The position numbers were made by a program, and so were the translations under genes. From NCBI GenBank assembly GCA_023402075.1, contig JAEXCS010000041.1:1-64000 (forward strand): DNA of 64,000 bases, given 5' to 3'. This DNA is from Bacillota bacterium. GTDB taxonomy: Bacteria; Bacillota; Clostridia; Oscillospirales; Oscillospiraceae. A model generated the notes under the pieces. It saw only the letters and a program-made list of their open reading frames with translations. It was not told the DNA's origin and did no database searches. Below are positions 47,727 to 57,252 of the stretch, piece after piece (position 1 is the stretch's first letter; each line of letters starts with the position of its first letter).

Positions 47727-48710
47727 TTATTTCATCAGGAGGTACATGACCGCCTTGATGGTGTGGAGACGGTTTTCCGCCTCGTCAAAGACAATGGACT
47801 GGGGGGATTCAAACACGTCGTCGGTGACCTCAATGGCTTCCCGCCCGAACTTTTCGCCGATCTCCTTGCCAATCTTGGTCTTGTGGTCGTGATAAGCGGG
47901 CAGGCAGTGCATGAATTTGCACTGGGGGCCTGCATTGTCCATCAGGGCTTGATTGACCTGATAATTTTCCAGCTCCGAAATGCGCTGGGCCCATTTGGCT
48001 TCCGGTTCGCCCATGGATACCCACACGTCGGTGTAAATCACGTCCGCGCCCTTGGTGGCCTTCATGGGGTCAGATTCCACCTCAATCACCGCGCCGGTTT
48101 CGGCGGCAATCTCCTGCGCCTTTTCCAGAAGCCACGCTTCGGGCAGATAATCGTCCCGGGCGCAGAGTACCAGATGCATCCCCATTTTTGCGCAGCCAAT
48201 CAGCATGGAATTGCCCATGTTATAGCCCGCGTCGCCGATGTACACCAGCTTCACCTTTTTCAGGTCCCCGAAATGCTCCTGAATGGTCAGAAAGTCCGCC
48301 AAAATTTGGGTGGGGTGAGCTTCGTTGGTCAATCCGTTGAATACGGGAACCCCGGCGTGCTTTGCCAGCTCCTCCACCAGCTCCTGCCCGAAACCACGGT
48401 ATTCAATGCCGTCGTACATCCGGCCCAGAACTCGTGCCGTGTCGGCAATGGACTCCTTGGCACCAATCTGGGACCCGGAGGGGTCCAAATAGGTGGTGCC
48501 CATGCCTAAATCCCGGGCTGCAACCTCAAAGGCACAGCGGGTACGGGTGGAGGTCTTCTCAAAAATCAGAGCAACGTTCTTCCCCTCCAGATAGCGGTGG
48601 GGAGTCCCGGCCTTCTTCTTTGCTTTTAAGTCGGCGGCAGTGTCCAAAAACTCCTGAATTTCAGCAGGCGTAAAGTCCAGCAGCTTTAAAAAATGAGTGT
48701 GTCCTTTCAC
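47727..48710 (-). CDS. argF: Ornithine carbamoyltransferase
   Basis: A 327-residue enzyme converting ornithine and carbamoyl phosphate to citrulline. Carbamoyl phosphate motif [37 protein letters not shown], and HCLPAYHD (catalytic Cys) are present. Last gene of argG-argH-argF; 18 bases separate it from argH. Confidence 0.97.
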   Translation of the reverse strand: MKGHTHFLKLLDFTPAEIQEFLDTAADLKAKKKAGTPHRYLEGKNVALIFEKTSTRTRCAFEVAARDLGMGTTYLDPSGSQIGAKESIADTARVLGRMYDGIEYRGFGQELVEELAKHAGVPVFNGLTNEAHPTQILADFLTIQEHFGDLKKVKLVYIGDAGYNMGNSMLIGCAKMGMHLVLCARDDYLPEAWLLEKAQEIAAETGAVIEVESDPMKATKGADVIYTDVWVSMGEPEAKWAQRISELENYQVNQALMDNAGPQCKFMHCLPAYHDHKTKIGKEIGEKFGREAIEVTDDVFESPQSIVFDEAENRLHTIKAVMYLLMK

Positions 48711-48728
48711 GGTTCATCTTCCTTTCTT

Positions 48729-50129
48729 TCATTGCGGTGCGGCGCTAGTGACGGCGTGGGCCTTTACAAAAGCCTCCACTGCCTGTATTTGCCGGGTGGT
48801 TTCTTCCGGGGCAGGCCCGCCGTAGCAGGACCGCCGGGACATACAGTTTTCAAGCTTTAGCGCGTCGTACACGTCCTCACCGAAGAGAGAAGAAATGGCC
48901 TTCAGCTCCTTCAGTGTCAGCTCCTCTAGAGTAATGCCTTTTTCGGTGCACTGGGACACAAGCTTACCTGTGACGGTGTACGCGTCCCGGAAGGGCATTC
49001 CCTTTTTGGTGAGATAGTCGGCGCAGTCTGTGGCGTTGATGAAGCCCCGGCCTGCCGCCGCCCGCATATTGTCCGGGTGGACGGTCATGGTGTCCAGCAT
49101 GGCGGCAAATACCGGAAGGCACAGCTCTACCGTGTCTATGGCGTCAAACACCGGCTCCTTATCCTCCTGCATATCCTTGTTATAAGCCAGAGGCAGGCCC
49201 TTCATGGCGGTGAGCAGACCCATCAAATTGCCGTACACCCGCCCGGTTTTTCCCCGGACAAGCTCTGCCACATCGGGATTTTTTTTCTGGGGCATAATGC
49301 TGGAGCCGGTGGAATACGCGTCGTCCAGCTCAATGAACTTAAATTCCCAGCTGCACCAGAGGATGACCTCCTCGGAAAAGCGGGAGAGGTGCATCATCAA
49401 AACGGACAGGGCGGAGAGAAGCTCCAGCGCATAATCCCTGTCGGAAACGCCGTCTAAGGAGTTGCCCATCGGCGCGTCAAAGTCCAGCGCTTTGGCGGTT
49501 TGCCAGCGGTCGATGGGATAGGTGGTGCCCGCCAGAGCGCCGGAGCCTAAGGGACACTCGTTCAGGCGCTTGTTGCAATCCTCCAGCCTTGTTACGTCCC
49601 GGGAGAGCATTGCTGCATAGGCCAGCAGATGATGGGCAAAGCTGATGGGCTGCGCCCGCTGCAAATGGGTGTATCCGGGCATCACCGTGGTTTGGTGCTG
49701 TTTGGCCTGCCGCGCCAGCACCGACTGCAAATTCAGAAGCTGGTGGATGATGACGGGAATCTCGTGCCGGACGTACATCCGAAAGTCCAGCGCCACCTGA
49801 TCGTTGCGGCTGCGGGCGGTGTGAAGACGCTTTCCCGCGTCGCCGATGCGGGCGGTGAGCAAAGCCTCCACATTCATATGGATGTCTTCATTGTCGGGGG
49901 TAAACGTTACCGTTCCTGCCTCGATATCCGCAAGAATACCATTCAGGCCCTCCGCGATGGCGGCCGCATCCTCGGAAGAAATTACGCCGCAGCCTGCCAG
50001 CATTTCCGCGTGGGCAAGGCTTCCGGCGATGTCCTCCCGGTAAAGCCGCTGGTCGAAGTGGATGGAGGCGTTAAAATCGTTGACCAGCATGTTCGTTTCT
50101 TTCCCGAACCGTCCGGACCAGAGTTTCAT
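48729..50129 (-). CDS. argH: Argininosuccinate lyase
   Basis: A 466-residue enzyme releasing arginine and fumarate. It opens MKLWSGRFGKETN, has TARSRNDQVALDFRMYV and TPGYTHLQRAQPIS-like HLQRAQPISFAHH, and the superfamily signature STGSSIMPQKKNPD. AAGGAG precedes the ATG, close to an inverted repeat (50148-50182) that could mask it. Confidence 0.97.
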   Translation of the reverse strand: MKLWSGRFGKETNMLVNDFNASIHFDQRLYREDIAGSLAHAEMLAGCGVISSEDAAAIAEGLNGILADIEAGTVTFTPDNEDIHMNVEALLTARIGDAGKRLHTARSRNDQVALDFRMYVRHEIPVIIHQLLNLQSVLARQAKQHQTTVMPGYTHLQRAQPISFAHHLLAYAAMLSRDVTRLEDCNKRLNECPLGSGALAGTTYPIDRWQTAKALDFDAPMGNSLDGVSDRDYALELLSALSVLMMHLSRFSEEVILWCSWEFKFIELDDAYSTGSSIMPQKKNPDVAELVRGKTGRVYGNLMGLLTAMKGLPLAYNKDMQEDKEPVFDAIDTVELCLPVFAAMLDTMTVHPDNMRAAAGRGFINATDCADYLTKKGMPFRDAYTVTGKLVSQCTEKGITLEELTLKELKAISSLFGEDVYDALKLENCMSRRSCYGGPAPEETTRQIQAVEAFVKAHAVTSAAPQ

Positions 50130-50298
50130 AGAGGTTTCTCCTTAATAGAAATCGGGGGGAGGAACAGCTCCCGCCCGATTTCCGTAATTTAAGAGGGGTC
50201 CGCCGGGCCGGGGGACCGTCCCGGTTGGTCCCGGCGGATTATTATCTTTGCCGGGGCCGGCAAAAATAAACAAAGAAATAATCGGCGGGGCGCGCAGT
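50130..50298. other. argG-argH spacer with three hairpins
   Basis: Three inverted repeats lie in 169 bases: TTTGCCGG/CCGGCAAA (50247-50264), CCGCCGGG/CCCGGCGG (50200-50237) and GAAATCGGG/CCCGATTTC (50148-50182). The last is adjacent to the argH ribosome site. No gene seen. They may lower or stabilise argH expression relative to argG. Confidence 0.6.
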
Positions 50299-51522
50299 TT
50301 ACAGCTTGTTCCGCTCCCGCAGCGCCTGCACTGTGTCCGGCAGGCCCCAGAGGTTAATGAAGCCTGTGGCGTCGTTCTGGTTATAGTCGCTCTCCTCAAA
50401 GGTCACCAGATTTTCGGAATACAGGCTGTGGGGAGAGGTGATTCCGGCATTGATGATGTTGCCCTTGTAAAGCTTCAGCTTCACCTCACCGGTGACGTAT
50501 TCCTGCGTCTTATCGGCAAAGGCGCTGAGAGCTTCCCGCAGGGGGCTGAACCATTTGCCGTTGTATACCAAATCCGCGAAATCAACCGCCAGCTTCGTTT
50601 TCATGTGGGCGGTGTCCTTATCCACGGTGATGGTTTCAAGCGCCGCATGGGCGTGATAGAGAATCGCGCCGCCGGGGGTTTCATACACACCGCGGTCCTT
50701 CATGCCCACCAGACGGTTTTCCACGATGTCCAAAAGACCAATGCCGTTTTTGCCGCCCAGATCGTTGCACTTGCGCACAATGTCGCTGCCCTTCATCTTC
50801 ACACCGTCCACAGAGACGGGCACGCCCTTTTCAAACCCGATGGTCAGATAGGTGGGTGCGTCCGGGGCCGACAGGGGGCTGACGCTCATCTCCAAAAAGC
50901 CCGGCTCGTCGTACTTCGGCTCGCTGGCGGGGTCCTCCAGATCCAGACCCTCGTGGCTCAGGTGCCAAAGGTTTTTATCCTTGGAGTAATTGGTTTCGCG
51001 GCTGATTTTCAAGGGGACGTTGTGAGCCTCGGCATAGTCGATTTCCTCGTCCCGGCCCTTGATGTCCCACTCACGCCAAGGGGCGATAATGGGCATTTCG
51101 GGCGCAAAGCGCTTGATAGCCAACTCAAAACGAACCTGATCGTTGCCCTTGCCGGTGCAGCCGTGGCAAATGGCGTCCGCCTGCTCCTTTTCCGCAATTT
51201 CCACCAGCCGCTTTGCGATGATGGGACGGGCAAAGGCGGTGCCCAGCAAATACTGCTCGTAATTGGCCCCCATTTTCATGGACGGGAAAATCACCTCATC
51301 CACCATCACGTCGGTCAAGTCCTCAATGTACAGCTTGGAAGCTCCGGTCTTTTTCGCCTTTTCCTCAAGGCCGTCCAGCTCGCTGCCCTGCCCCACATCG
51401 GCAGAGACGGCAATAATCTCGGCCCCGTTGTAATTTTCCTTCAGCCAGGGGATGATAATCGATGTGTCCAGACCGCCGGAATAGGCCAGCACTATTTTTT
51501 TGATGCTCTGTTTATCTTTCAT
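50299..51522 (-). CDS. argG: Argininosuccinate synthase
   Basis: A 407-residue enzyme joining citrulline and aspartate. N-terminal ATP motif [31 protein letters not shown] and [15 protein letters not shown] are conserved. First gene of the operon, with GGAGGGG before the ATG and an ARG-box-overlapped promoter 40-75 bases upstream. Confidence 0.97.
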   Translation of the reverse strand: MKDKQSIKKIVLAYSGGLDTSIIIPWLKENYNGAEIIAVSADVGQGSELDGLEEKAKKTGASKLYIEDLTDVMVDEVIFPSMKMGANYEQYLLGTAFARPIIAKRLVEIAEKEQADAICHGCTGKGNDQVRFELAIKRFAPEMPIIAPWREWDIKGRDEEIDYAEAHNVPLKISRETNYSKDKNLWHLSHEGLDLEDPASEPKYDEPGFLEMSVSPLSAPDAPTYLTIGFEKGVPVSVDGVKMKGSDIVRKCNDLGGKNGIGLLDIVENRLVGMKDRGVYETPGGAILYHAHAALETITVDKDTAHMKTKLAVDFADLVYNGKWFSPLREALSAFADKTQEYVTGEVKLKLYKGNIINAGITSPHSLYSENLVTFEESDYNQNDATGFINLWGLPDTVQALRERNKL

Positions 51523-51566
51523 GACGGAAACCCCTCCATGTATAATGTGAATCGCTTGATGGATTT

Positions 51567-51597
51567 ATTATACGACAACGAGGAATATTTATTCAAT
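51567..51597 (-). promoter_or_regulatory. argG promoter overlapped by an ARG box
   Basis: Minus strand TTGAAT (51596-51591), 18-base spacer, TATAAT (51572-51567). The -35 lies within ATTGAATAAATATTCCT (51597-51581), close to the ArgR consensus TGAATwwwwATTCA. Arginine-dependent repression by ArgR is expected. Confidence 0.75.
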
Positions 51598-51667
51598 TGG
51601 TACTCTGCACAAAATTCGCGTGCAATTTGCAGCTAAAACTAATAATTTTTCGTAAAATGCAGGTATT

Positions 51668-51694
51668 TATGAATATTAAAATAAAATATTCATA
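51668..51694. repeat. Upstream AT-rich palindrome resembling a second ARG box
   Basis: TATGAATATT (51668-51677) and AATATTCATA (51685-51694) are perfect inverted arms with a 7-base spacer. Each arm carries the TGAAT/ATTCA half-site of ArgR, about 70 bases upstream of the argG promoter. Confidence 0.65.
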
Positions 51695-51731
51695 ATAAAT
51701 TAAGTTTTTATTAAAATGGAGCTAAAGAAAA

Positions 51732-51768
51732 ATGTGCAGGGTCATGAAATATTCATGACCCTGCACAT
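51732..51768 (-). terminator. Terminator of the mtnA-deoD operon
   Basis: Perfect 17-bp arms (ATGTGCAGGGTCATGAA and complement) with a 3-base loop, followed on the minus strand by TTTTTCTTTAG. Confidence 0.88.
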
Positions 51769-51790
51769 ATAAAGTCGAAAGTCGTCGTCC

Positions 51791-52513
51791 TTAGTCCAGA
51801 GAACGCCACGCCGTTTCCAGCGCAATTTCCATCATCTCGTGGAAGGAGTCTTGCCGCTCCTGTGCGGACAGAGCTTCTCCGGTAAAAATATGGTCTGAAA
51901 TGGTGAGAATGGACAGCGCCTGCTTCCCGGCCCGCTGGGCAGTCCAGTACAGGCCCGCAGTTTCCATCTCCACTGCCAAAATGCCGAATTTCCGGTATGC
52001 TTCCCCGGCGGCGGTGTTGTCGTTATAAAACTGATCGGCGGTAAACACCTGCCCCACGTCTGCCCGAACGCCCAGCCGCTCTGCTTCCGCCACCGCATCC
52101 TTTAAAAGAGTAAAACTGGCGGTGGGGGCCAACTGGCCGGGAAAGCCATACTGATCGGCAAAATGGGAGTTGGTGGACGCGCCCAGAGCAATCACCACGT
52201 CCCGCACGCGGACATTTTCCCCAATGCCCCCGGCTGAGCCGATGCGGATGATGGAATCCACGTCGTACAGTTGATACAGCTCGTAGGTATAAAGGCCGAT
52301 GGAGGGAACGCCCATGCCGTGGCCCATCACCGAAAGAAGCTTGCCCTTATACTCTCCGGTGTAGCCCAGCATTCCCCGGACCTCGTTAAAGCACACGGGG
52401 TTTTTAAGATAATGCTCGGCCACGAATTTGGCCCGCAGGGGATCTCCGGGCATCAAAACTGCCTTTGCAATCTCGCCGGGCTTGGCCTCGTTACAGGCGG
52501 ATGGAGTAGACAT
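51791..52513 (-). CDS. deoD: DeoD-type purine nucleoside phosphorylase
   Basis: A 240-residue enzyme splitting purine nucleosides with phosphate. Landmarks: GDPLRAKFVAE, RGMLGYTGEYKG, MGHGMGVPSIGLYTYEL, IRIGSAGGIGENVRVRDVVIA and AVEMETAGLYWTA. ATG 52513 (AAGGAGGAATC upstream) is the start; a 43-codon upstream extension overlaps mtnA and is not real. It follows mtnA, suggesting joint nucleoside salvage. Confidence 0.96.
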   Translation of the reverse strand: MSTPSACNEAKPGEIAKAVLMPGDPLRAKFVAEHYLKNPVCFNEVRGMLGYTGEYKGKLLSVMGHGMGVPSIGLYTYELYQLYDVDSIIRIGSAGGIGENVRVRDVVIALGASTNSHFADQYGFPGQLAPTASFTLLKDAVAEAERLGVRADVGQVFTADQFYNDNTAAGEAYRKFGILAVEMETAGLYWTAQRAGKQALSILTISDHIFTGEALSAQERQDSFHEMMEIALETAWRSLD

Positions 52514-52596
52514 GGTTGATTCCTCCTTGTATTTAAACTGGATGATATTGCTGATTGTTGTCAAAAATCCACGGATGCAGAGAAATTTTACGGCTT

Positions 52597-53667
52597 TTAA
52601 CGGAAAAGCGCCGCCAAAGATTTTGTATACGGCGGACGGCAAATACCCTTTTCTGTCACGATGGCGGTGATCAATTCATGGTCTGTCACGTCAAAGGCGG
52701 GGTTGTAGCATTTTACTTCCGGCGGGGCCATGGGCGTTTCGTACCACAAAGAGCGGATTTCCTCCTCGTCCCGCTCTTCAATGGGAATATGTGCCCCATC
52801 GGGACAGTCCATATCCACAGTGGAGGTGGGGCCAAGAACGTAAAAGGGAATGCCGTAGTGCTTCGCCAGAATCGCAACGCCGGAGGTGCCGATTTTGTTG
52901 GCGGTATCCCCGTTGGCGGCCACCCGGTCGCAGCCAACAAGGCAGGCGCTTACCCAGCCGTTTTTCATCACGACGGAGGCCATGTTGTCACAAATTAAGG
53001 TCACGTCCACACCCGCTCGCTGCAATTCATAGCTGGTAAGCCGCGCCCCCTGCAAAAGCGGGCGGGTTTCGTCGGAAAAGACGCGAAACTCCATGCCGCG
53101 CTCTGTTCCTAGCAAAATGGGGCCTAAGGCCGTTCCGTATCGGGAGGTGGCAAGGGGACCGGCATTACAGTGAGTTAGGATTCCGTCTCCGTCTTTCAGC
53201 AGGCGCAGCCCATATTCGGAGATAGATTTGCACTTGGCAATATCATCCTGATGAATGCCTGCCGCCTGTTCATACAGCGCGTCCAAAAGCTGCCCGCGGG
53301 GACTGTCGGCATGTTCCAGCGCAACGCGGAGCATTTGCCGAATAGCCCAGTTAAGATTTACCGCCGTGGGGCGGGAGGAGTTAAGGTACATGCCGTAGTC
53401 GCTGAGTTTTTTCAGAAACACCTGCCGGTCATCGCCCCGGATGGATTTTGCCAGCACATACATGCAGTAGCCCGCGCATACGCCGATGGCGAGGGCACCC
53501 CGAACCTTCAGGGTGCGGATGGCGTCGTACATCTCCTCCGGCGTTTGAAGGCAAAGCTCCCGCTCCTCGCCTGGAAGTAGTGACTGGTCAAGAATGTAAA
53601 GGGCTTCCGCCTTGCGGTCGTAGCGAATGTTTTCGGGAATTGCGCCTTGAAACACTGTCTTCTCCAT
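52597..53667 (-). CDS. mtnA: S-methyl-5-thioribose-1-phosphate isomerase family protein
   Basis: A 356-residue aldose-1-phosphate isomerase. [41 protein letters not shown] (catalytic Cys), [44 protein letters not shown] and [15 protein letters not shown] are conserved. It converts methylthioribose-1-P, or 5-deoxyribose-1-P or ribose-1-P in relatives, to the ribulose form. The neighbouring phosphorylase would supply the 1-phosphate. Confidence 0.93.
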   Translation of the reverse strand: MEKTVFQGAIPENIRYDRKAEALYILDQSLLPGEERELCLQTPEEMYDAIRTLKVRGALAIGVCAGYCMYVLAKSIRGDDRQVFLKKLSDYGMYLNSSRPTAVNLNWAIRQMLRVALEHADSPRGQLLDALYEQAAGIHQDDIAKCKSISEYGLRLLKDGDGILTHCNAGPLATSRYGTALGPILLGTERGMEFRVFSDETRPLLQGARLTSYELQRAGVDVTLICDNMASVVMKNGWVSACLVGCDRVAANGDTANKIGTSGVAILAKHYGIPFYVLGPTSTVDMDCPDGAHIPIEERDEEEIRSLWYETPMAPPEVKCYNPAFDVTDHELITAIVTEKGICRPPYTKSLAALFR

Positions 53668-53869
53668 AGATTAATAATCTTCCCTCTCTCAAAGCGTCCC
53701 GGAATAAGCCGGCTTTCATAAAACGCCAAAATACATGCCCCGCATACGCGGGACATGGCCCACACCGCCGTATAGACCGTGTGGTTCACCATTTGAGAAT
53801 AGCAAAAACAAATGCAAATGTAAATAAAAAAGTGGACGCAGGCCCATCGGGTGAATGAAAACAGTACAA

Positions 53870-53908
53870 TAAAAAAGGGAAGACGCAGACTAAAGTCTGC
53901 GCCTTCCC
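53870..53908 (-). terminator. Terminator of the hexuronate operon
   Basis: GGGAAGACGCAGACT and AGTCTGCGCCTTCCC pair over 15 positions with one mismatch, loop AA, followed on the minus strand by CCCTTTTTTATTG. Confidence 0.92.
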
Positions 53909-53931
53909 GGGTTTTGCATCCGTAGGTTGGC

Positions 53932-55656
53932 TTATTTCATATTGCCGCCCTTCATGGGGGACTGGGCATGCTCGGAAAAAAGCCGGAGTACGCCGCTTAA
54001 ATAGCGAGGGGGCATAGGCGTCCATGCCTTTTTGCGGCGCTCTAAAATTTGCTGAATTTCCTCGGCTGTTTTTTTCGATCCTGCTACGCCCACAATGTCC
54101 AGCTTTCGCCCCGCCACGTCAATGTGGATCAGGTCGCCATCCTCCACCAGTGCAATGGGGCCGCCTTCGGCGGCCTCCGGTGAAATGTGGCCGATGGCAG
54201 GACCTCTGGACGCGCCGGAAAAGCGGCCGTCGGTTAAAAGGGCGATGGAGGAGGCAAGCGCGGGGTCGGAGGAGATGGCCTCCGTGGTATAGAACATCTC
54301 CGGCATTCCGCTGCCACGGGGGCCTTCATACCGGATGATGACCGCGTCTCCGGGCTGAATTTTGTGGGACAAAATGGCTGCGATGGCATCTTCCTCACAG
54401 TTGAAGGGTCGGGCGGTGAGCACCGTGTCAAACATTTCAGGAGGCGCGGCAGTGTGCTTGATGACCGCGCCGTCGGGGCAGAGACTGCCCCGGAGAATGG
54501 CTATGCTCCCGTCCCGTCCGAGCGGACGGTCGTAGGGACGAAGAATCTCCTCGCGTTTCACGCCCGTTTTTTCAAGCAGTGCGGCACAGCGCTCATAATA
54601 GCCGTTTGTGCGGCACTCCTCCAGATTTTCGCCCAGCGTCTTGCCTGTGACAGTCATGACATCCAGATGAAGCAGCGACTTGATCTCCTCCATGATGGCA
54701 GGCACGCCGCCGGCATAGTAAACGTATTGCGCCGGCCACCGGCCGGTGGGCCGGATATCCAGCAGAAAGTGCATGCCCCGGTGAAGCCGGTCGAACGTGT
54801 CGGCGTCCATTTCCACGCCAAACTCCTGCGCCACGGCGGGAAGGTGCAGCAGTGCGTTGGTGGAGCCGGAAATGGCCGCGTGGACCATCACCGCGTTTTC
54901 AAACGACTTTCGCGTGACGATTTCCCGTGCCTTCAAGCCCTGCCGGGCCAGCCAGACAGCTTGCTGGCCCGCTTTGCGGGCGGCTTCCGGCAGGTCGGGA
55001 CTGGTGGCGGGCAGCAGGGCGGTGCCGGGCAGCATCAGCCCCAGCGCCTCTGCCATGATCTGCATGGTGGAGGCGGTCCCCATGAAGGAGCAGGCCCCGC
55101 AGGAGGGACAGGCGTTTTGCTTGTAATAGGTGAATTTCTCCTCAGAGATTTCACCCCGTTCAAACATGGCGCTGTACGTGCCGATCTGCTCCAGTGTCAA
55201 AAGGTCGGGTCCTGCTTCCATCACGCCGCCTGTCACCACAATGGAGGGAAGGTTTATCCGCCCCATGCCCATCAGGTGCGCGGGCAGACCCTTGTCGCAG
55301 CTTGCGATAAACACGCCGCCGTCAAACGGCGTGGCATTGGCGTGAATTTCAATCATGTTGGCGATCATATCCCGGGAGACAAGGGAATAGTTGATTCCGT
55401 CGTGCCCCTGGGACTCGCCGTCGCAGATGTCCGTGGTAAAATAGCGGGCGCCAAAGCCGCCTGCTTCTGCAATTCCCGCCCGGGCAGCTTCCACCAGCCC
55501 CATCAGGTGGGCGCTGCCGGGGTGGCTGTCGCCAAATGTGCTTTCGATAATGATTTGCGGCTTGGAAAGATCCTCGGGCTTCCAGCCCGCGCCCAGACGG
55601 AGCGGGTCCAGCTCCGGAGCAATTTTCCGAAGCCGCTGGCTTGTCAGTTCACTCAT
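53932..55656 (-). CDS. IlvD/Edd family dehydratase, probably a sugar-acid dehydratase
   Basis: A 574-residue Fe-S dehydratase. Cluster and active-site segments: TTDICDGESQGHDGINYSL, FIASCDKGLPAHLMG, QNACPSCGACSFMGTAST, AISGSTNALLHLPA and RYEGPRGSGMPEM, with GRFSGASRGPAIGHISPEA near the end. The family includes dihydroxy-acid, phosphogluconate and pentonate/hexonate dehydratases. Its place after kdgK and eda, and absence of other branched-chain genes here, favour an aldonate dehydratase giving 2-keto-3-deoxygluconate. Exact substrate unknown. Confidence 0.85.
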   Translation of the reverse strand: MSELTSQRLRKIAPELDPLRLGAGWKPEDLSKPQIIIESTFGDSHPGSAHLMGLVEAARAGIAEAGGFGARYFTTDICDGESQGHDGINYSLVSRDMIANMIEIHANATPFDGGVFIASCDKGLPAHLMGMGRINLPSIVVTGGVMEAGPDLLTLEQIGTYSAMFERGEISEEKFTYYKQNACPSCGACSFMGTASTMQIMAEALGLMLPGTALLPATSPDLPEAARKAGQQAVWLARQGLKAREIVTRKSFENAVMVHAAISGSTNALLHLPAVAQEFGVEMDADTFDRLHRGMHFLLDIRPTGRWPAQYVYYAGGVPAIMEEIKSLLHLDVMTVTGKTLGENLEECRTNGYYERCAALLEKTGVKREEILRPYDRPLGRDGSIAILRGSLCPDGAVIKHTAAPPEMFDTVLTARPFNCEEDAIAAILSHKIQPGDAVIIRYEGPRGSGMPEMFYTTEAISSDPALASSIALLTDGRFSGASRGPAIGHISPEAAEGGPIALVEDGDLIHIDVAGRKLDIVGVAGSKKTAEEIQQILERRKKAWTPMPPRYLSGVLRLFSEHAQSPMKGGNMK

Positions 55657-55689
55657 GAATGACCTCCTGCATAGGATTGCGCCCTGTGC

Positions 55690-55727
55690 GCAGGCGGTCC
55701 GACGAAATATTCCGTCGGACCGCCTGC
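55690..55727. other. Perfect 15-bp hairpin upstream of the dehydratase gene
   Basis: GCAGGCGGTCCGACG and CGTCGGACCGCCTGC flank an 8-base loop in the HIT-dehydratase spacer. No T run follows, so it is probably a processing or stability element that sets dehydratase expression. Confidence 0.7.
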
Positions 55728-55745
55728 CATAGGGAGACGAATGTG

Positions 55746-56207
55746 TTAGGCGAGACGGTGCTCCGGTGCGGGAAGTCCGCGCCGTGCGGCGGCTTCATCC
55801 AGGCCGGCCAAAAGTGCGCGACCCGTCTCCTGAAAATCCGCAGAGGAAAGCGTCACCGTGGGGATGGAGTCCGTAAACGGCCCGCCCCACTGAAGCCCGT
55901 CCCGAATTTTGGGAACCAGATGCACATGGAAATGGCTGACGTTGTCGCCATAAATGGCATAGTTGATTTTATCGGCCCCGGTGTAACGGGAGACGGCCTC
56001 GGCCACTGCCGCGACCTCGGCGAAAAAGCCGTCCCGCTGGGCATCGGAGAGCTGGAAAATTTCGTCGTGATGCTCTTGGAGCGCCACGATGCAGCGGCCC
56101 CGGTGCTTCTGGTCGTTGAACAGATACACGTCCGACCAAATCATTCCGGCTAAAGGGGTCATCAGCGCCAGCAGGCGCTCGTCCTTTTCGCAGTAAAAGC
56201 AGCCCAC
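55746..56207 (-). CDS. HIT family hydrolase
   Basis: A 153-residue protein with the histidine triad HFHVHLVPK. N-terminal FYCEKDERLLALMTP supplies the zinc-type Cys pair seen in many HIT proteins, and RCIVALQEHHDEIFQLSD is a conserved strand-helix. HIT proteins hydrolyse nucleoside-phosphate linkages. It sits three bases from kdgK within the hexuronate operon; its role there is unclear. Confidence 0.9.
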   Translation of the reverse strand: MGCFYCEKDERLLALMTPLAGMIWSDVYLFNDQKHRGRCIVALQEHHDEIFQLSDAQRDGFFAEVAAVAEAVSRYTGADKINYAIYGDNVSHFHVHLVPKIRDGLQWGGPFTDSIPTVTLSSADFQETGRALLAGLDEAAARRGLPAPEHRLA

Positions 56208-56210
56208 GGA

Positions 56211-57236
56211 TTACCTCTGCACCCGCCCGGTGCCGTCGCCGCCCATCAGCTTTTCCACGTCGGACACGCCTGCGCGGTTAAAGTCACCAATGATGCTGTG
56301 CTTCAGGCAGGAGGCCGCCACGGCGAACTCCAAAGCCTGCTGCCGGTCTTCATAGTGATTCAGGCCGTAGAGCAAGCCGCCGGCAAAGCTGTCGCCGCCG
56401 CCGACACGGTCCACAATGCTGCGGATTTCATATTTTTTGGAGACGTAGAAGTTTTTGCCGTCGTTCAGGCAGGCGGCCCAGTCGTTCCAGTCGGCGCTGT
56501 GGCTTTCCCGCAGGGTAATGGCAATCATCTTCATGTTGGGATATGCGGCCAGAACCTTGTCGCCCAGCGCGCGATACTTGTCCCGGTCCAGCGCGCCGGA
56601 TTCAACCACCACGTCGGTGGTGATTTCCAGCGACTTTTGCACGTCTTCCTCGTTGGCCACAGCCACGTCCACGTAGTTTGCCAGCTCCCGCATGATCTCG
56701 GCGGCGCGCTTGCCGTATTTCCAAAGGTTTTTACGGTAGTTTAGGTCGCAGGACACGGTGATGCCGCGCGCGCGGGCGGCCTTCACGCTCTCAAGGGACA
56801 GCTCCATGGCGCTTTCGGAGATAGCGGGGGTGATGCCGGTGATGTGATACCAGTCCACGCCGTCAAACGCACGGTCCCAGTCGATGTCGCCGGGTTTTGC
56901 CAGAGCGGCGGAGGATGCGGCGCGGTCATACACCACCTTGGAGGGAAGCTGATTCGCTCCGGCCTCCAGATAATAGATGCCCATGCGGCCCGGCCCACGC
57001 TGGATGCGCCCGGTGTCCACGCCGAAGCGGCGCAGCTCTGCCGTGCAGGCGTCGCCGATGGGGCCTTCGGGCAGAACCGTCAAAAAGGCGGCATCCATGC
57101 CGAAGTTAGCAAGGGACACGGCCACGTTTGCCTCGCCGCCGCCAAAGGTGGCCTCCAGAGCCGGGGTCTGGAAAAACCGCTCCTGTCCGGGGGCTTTCAG
57201 GCGCAGCATAATTTCACCGAATGTCAGAAATTTCAT
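56211..57236 (-). CDS. kdgK: 2-dehydro-3-deoxygluconate kinase
   Basis: A 341-residue PfkB-family kinase making KDPG from 2-keto-3-deoxygluconate. It opens [17 protein letters not shown] and has [27 protein letters not shown] and the anion-hole motif [14 protein letters not shown] with catalytic Asp (GxGD). Neighbouring kduD, kduI and eda fix the substrate. Seventeen bases follow the eda-like gene. Confidence 0.92.
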   Translation of the reverse strand: MKFLTFGEIMLRLKAPGQERFFQTPALEATFGGGEANVAVSLANFGMDAAFLTVLPEGPIGDACTAELRRFGVDTGRIQRGPGRMGIYYLEAGANQLPSKVVYDRAASSAALAKPGDIDWDRAFDGVDWYHITGITPAISESAMELSLESVKAARARGITVSCDLNYRKNLWKYGKRAAEIMRELANYVDVAVANEEDVQKSLEITTDVVVESGALDRDKYRALGDKVLAAYPNMKMIAITLRESHSADWNDWAACLNDGKNFYVSKKYEIRSIVDRVGGGDSFAGGLLYGLNHYEDRQQALEFAVAASCLKHSIIGDFNRAGVSDVEKLMGGDGTGRVQR

Positions 57237-57252
57237 AAACGTTTCCTCCCTT

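Noticed and set aside
54364..55662. Rightward 432-codon frame antisense to the dehydratase
   Set aside because: Mirror of a conserved enzyme gene, His/Gly-rich shadow without domain.
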